From: Phenylobacterium kunshanense
Lineage (GTDB): Bacteria > Pseudomonadota > Alphaproteobacteria > Caulobacterales > Caulobacteraceae
Direction: 5' to 3'
Assembly (NCBI RefSeq): GCF_003254525.1
Contig: NZ_QFYS01000005.1
Coordinates: 124,001 to 188,000, forward strand
DNA: 64,000 nucleotides
Within the stretch, counting starts at the first letter, position 1, and the number at the start of each line of letters is the position of its first letter. The notes beneath the pieces are model-generated. The model saw only the letters and a program-made list of their open reading frames with translations, was not told the origin of the DNA and ran no database searches. Below are positions 62,699-64,000 of this stretch, one piece after another. Both the position numbers and the translations under genes were made by a program.

Positions 62699-63486
62699 GC
62701 CGTCAGCATCCGGTTGCGCCGGCGCAGCGCTGCGCCCGCCCCGCCGAAGCCCAGGATCATCAGCGCCCAGGCGCCGGGTTCCGGCACGCCGGCGACGCCC
62801 AGGCGCTGGCTGGAGCCGACCAGACCGATGTCCTGCGGACCGCCCGCGAAGCTGCCGCGCACGTAGGAGACGCCATTGCTGTTTGGAAGTCGCTCGATGG
62901 ACTGACCATAGCCCCAGATCAGGTTGGTCGCGCCAGCCGGTCCCTGCGTCACCGTAGCGTCGACGAAGCCGGCCGCGGTGAACCAGGTCGAGCCCGCCAC
63001 CAGGCCGTAGTTGGCCAGGAAGGGATTCCAGGTCGCCGCTTCACCGGCCGCGCTGCCGTACCAGCCGGAGCCGAGGGACACATAGGCGTCGCCCCCGCCA
63101 GAAAGATAGGCGTCCAGGTCGGCGAACTGGGCGCCGCTGAATCCCTGTCCGAAGTGGAACACCGCGTCATAGCCGCTGGCGGTGGCGAGGCTGAAGGTGG
63201 CCGACGTCTGCACGGTCTTGCCCAGCGCCGTGAGTTGGGCGGTGAGCGAGGTGAGCTGGCCGCTCGACACGTTCCCGTTGCCGGTCAGCAGCAGGTAGTT
63301 CGAGCCGCCGAAGGTCGTGGCCAGGTCCTGGACGAAAGCCGTGGTCCCGGCCTGATAGGGCGCGCCGTAGGCATAGTTGCTCAGCGTCCACTCATCGCCC
63401 GAGGCGACCAGCACGCCGGCGTTTGCGGCGCTCGCCACCGCCAATGATCCAGCCACCCCGCACAGCAGAATCCCAAACGTACGCAT
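62695..63486 (-). CDS. PEP-CTERM (PEPxxWA) exported protein
   Basis: A 263-residue surface protein. The signal peptide is MRTFGILLCGVAGSLAVASA. The C-terminal sorting signal is VPEPGAWALMILGFGGAGAA followed by basic LRRRNR, the PEPxxWA variant cut by exosortase. The body is Gly/Ser/Ala-rich beta structure with few charges. A GGGGGCG ribosome site favours ATG 63486 over the two GTGs upstream. The exosortase gene is not in the window. Confidence 0.88.
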   Translation of the reverse strand: MRTFGILLCGVAGSLAVASAANAGVLVASGDEWTLSNYAYGAPYQAGTTAFVQDLATTFGGSNYLLLTGNGNVSSGQLTSLTAQLTALGKTVQTSATFSLATASGYDAVFHFGQGFSGAQFADLDAYLSGGGDAYVSLGSGWYGSAAGEAATWNPFLANYGLVAGSTWFTAAGFVDATVTQGPAGATNLIWGYGQSIERLPNSNGVSYVRGSFAGGPQDIGLVGSSQRLGVAGVPEPGAWALMILGFGGAGAALRRRNRMLTA

Positions 63487-63588
63487 CACCACGCCCCCGA
63501 CCGTTCAACGCTACAAGGACGTGCAACGTAGGCGGTCGCGGCCTGCGGCATATCCCCCGATTGGGGGCGCCGGATCAGGGGCGGCCAG

Positions 63589-63614
63589 CCGCCGCGCGGC
63601 CTTCCCCGCGGCGG
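63589..63614 (-). terminator. hairpin after second PEP-CTERM gene
   Basis: An 8-bp stem (63589-63596 with 63607-63614) just beyond the stop of the minus-strand gene at 63627. A further CCCCC/GGGGG hairpin lies at 63554-63567. Confidence 0.45.
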
Positions 63615-63626
63615 CCGGCCGTCGTC

Positions 63627-64000
63627 TCAGATCGCGGCCACGGCGACGCGACGCCGGCGCAGGGCGGCGCCGGCTCCGCCGAAGCCCATGATCATCAGCG
63701 CCCAGGTGGCCGGTTCCGGCACCCCGGCGTTGGCGGCCATGGCGACGTTGTCGAGCCGGGCCGTTTCCACCGAAGGCGACCAGTCGCCCCACACCTGGAC
63801 CTGTTCCAGATCGGCCAGGATCGCTTCGAACTGCGAGGCGCTCACATTCGTCCGCGTGCCGGTCGGCGATCCAGAATAGAAGCTGCTGGCGTTCAGCTTG
63901 ATGCTGAACGTCGTGAAGCCGGGACTGGGCAGGCCGAGACTGTCTGCGAAGATGACCTTCCCGTTGGCGCCGGTCAGGACCAGCGGGGGGCGATTCGCGT
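63627..64000 (-). CDS. PEP-CTERM (PEPxxWA) protein, 5' end beyond window
   Basis: The last 124 residues of a secreted protein. The C-terminal signal is VPEPATWALMIMGFGGAGAA plus LRRRR, like the neighbour. The body part (GANGKVIFADSLGLPSPGFT, SSFYSGSPTG, WGDWSPSVETARLDNVAM) resembles the end of a laminin-B-type (DUF/LamB) domain common in PEP-CTERM proteins. The frame remains open to base 64000, so the start is outside. An apparent GTG at 63845 is internal. Confidence 0.85.
   Translation of the reverse strand, partial: ANRPPLVLTGANGKVIFADSLGLPSPGFTTFSIKLNASSFYSGSPTGTRTNVSASQFEAILADLEQVQVWGDWSPSVETARLDNVAMAANAGVPEPATWALMIMGFGGAGAALRRRRVAVAAI

Overview
The window is high-GC alphaproteobacterial chromosome, almost certainly Caulobacterales (a Phenylobacterium- or Caulobacter-like genus). 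The main evidence is a clear gcrA cell-cycle regulator, two PEPxxWA-type PEP-CTERM proteins, an alphaproteobacterial sigma-32 promoter pattern, and dense small-gap gene packing. The assignment to order is inferred from gene content; species cannot be told by eye.

Layout. 1-12.7 kb carries envelope-sugar and central metabolism genes: partial galU, glmS and glmM (divergent), a diheme cytochrome c, a LysR regulator divergent from an exported PQQ-type sugar dehydrogenase, a minus-strand run of a small membrane protein, kdsD, phosphomannomutase/phosphoglucomutase and UDP-glucose dehydrogenase, then gpmA. 12.7-22.5 kb has a stand-alone RibD-like deaminase, two full-length pentapeptide-repeat paralogues, an Hsp20 gene with a sigma-32-like promoter and a ROSE-like RNA thermometer, two exported methyltransferase-fold paralogues, an SCP2 protein coupled to a hydrolase with a histone-H1-like tail, hisN with an XRE regulator, and an LpxL-type acyltransferase. 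22.5-32.3 kb is housekeeping: DUF2093, xseA, hslO, argF-argD, an ABC-2 permease, gcrA, metZ, dcd and an HD phosphohydrolase.

32.4-35.4 kb is a small accessory island inserted at tRNA-Gly(CCC). Its edges and middle carry three copies of the tRNA 3' half. It holds a putative HNH-type polymorphic toxin followed by a likely immunity gene, plus an immunity-like orphan; no integrase was recognised.

35.4-51.8 kb is metabolic: an exported protein of unknown role, a DUF4386 membrane protein behind a twin-palindrome promoter, oxidoreductases, a two-subunit molybdenum hydroxylase, and a tightly packed five-gene operon (SDR, small conserved protein, enoyl-CoA hydratase, family III CoA-transferase, amidohydrolase) in which the two acyl-CoA enzymes both look circularly permuted. 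It continues with a DUF6356-YeiH fusion, an M13 peptidase, a Crp/Fnr regulator and a PNPOx-type flavoprotein.

51.9-64 kb has envelope and signalling genes: thioredoxin-like proteins, three amidohydrolases in the wider region, a degenerate DUF4118 histidine-kinase-like protein, an RcnB-like protein, a LuxR-HTH/epoxide-hydrolase-like fusion, a strongly structured intergenic element near 58.5 kb, a SIMPL protein and two PEP-CTERM exosortase substrates, the last cut by the window end.

The most unusual items are the permuted acyl-CoA operon, the tRNA-Gly toxin island, the thermosensor-controlled Hsp20 leader, and several domain fusions.
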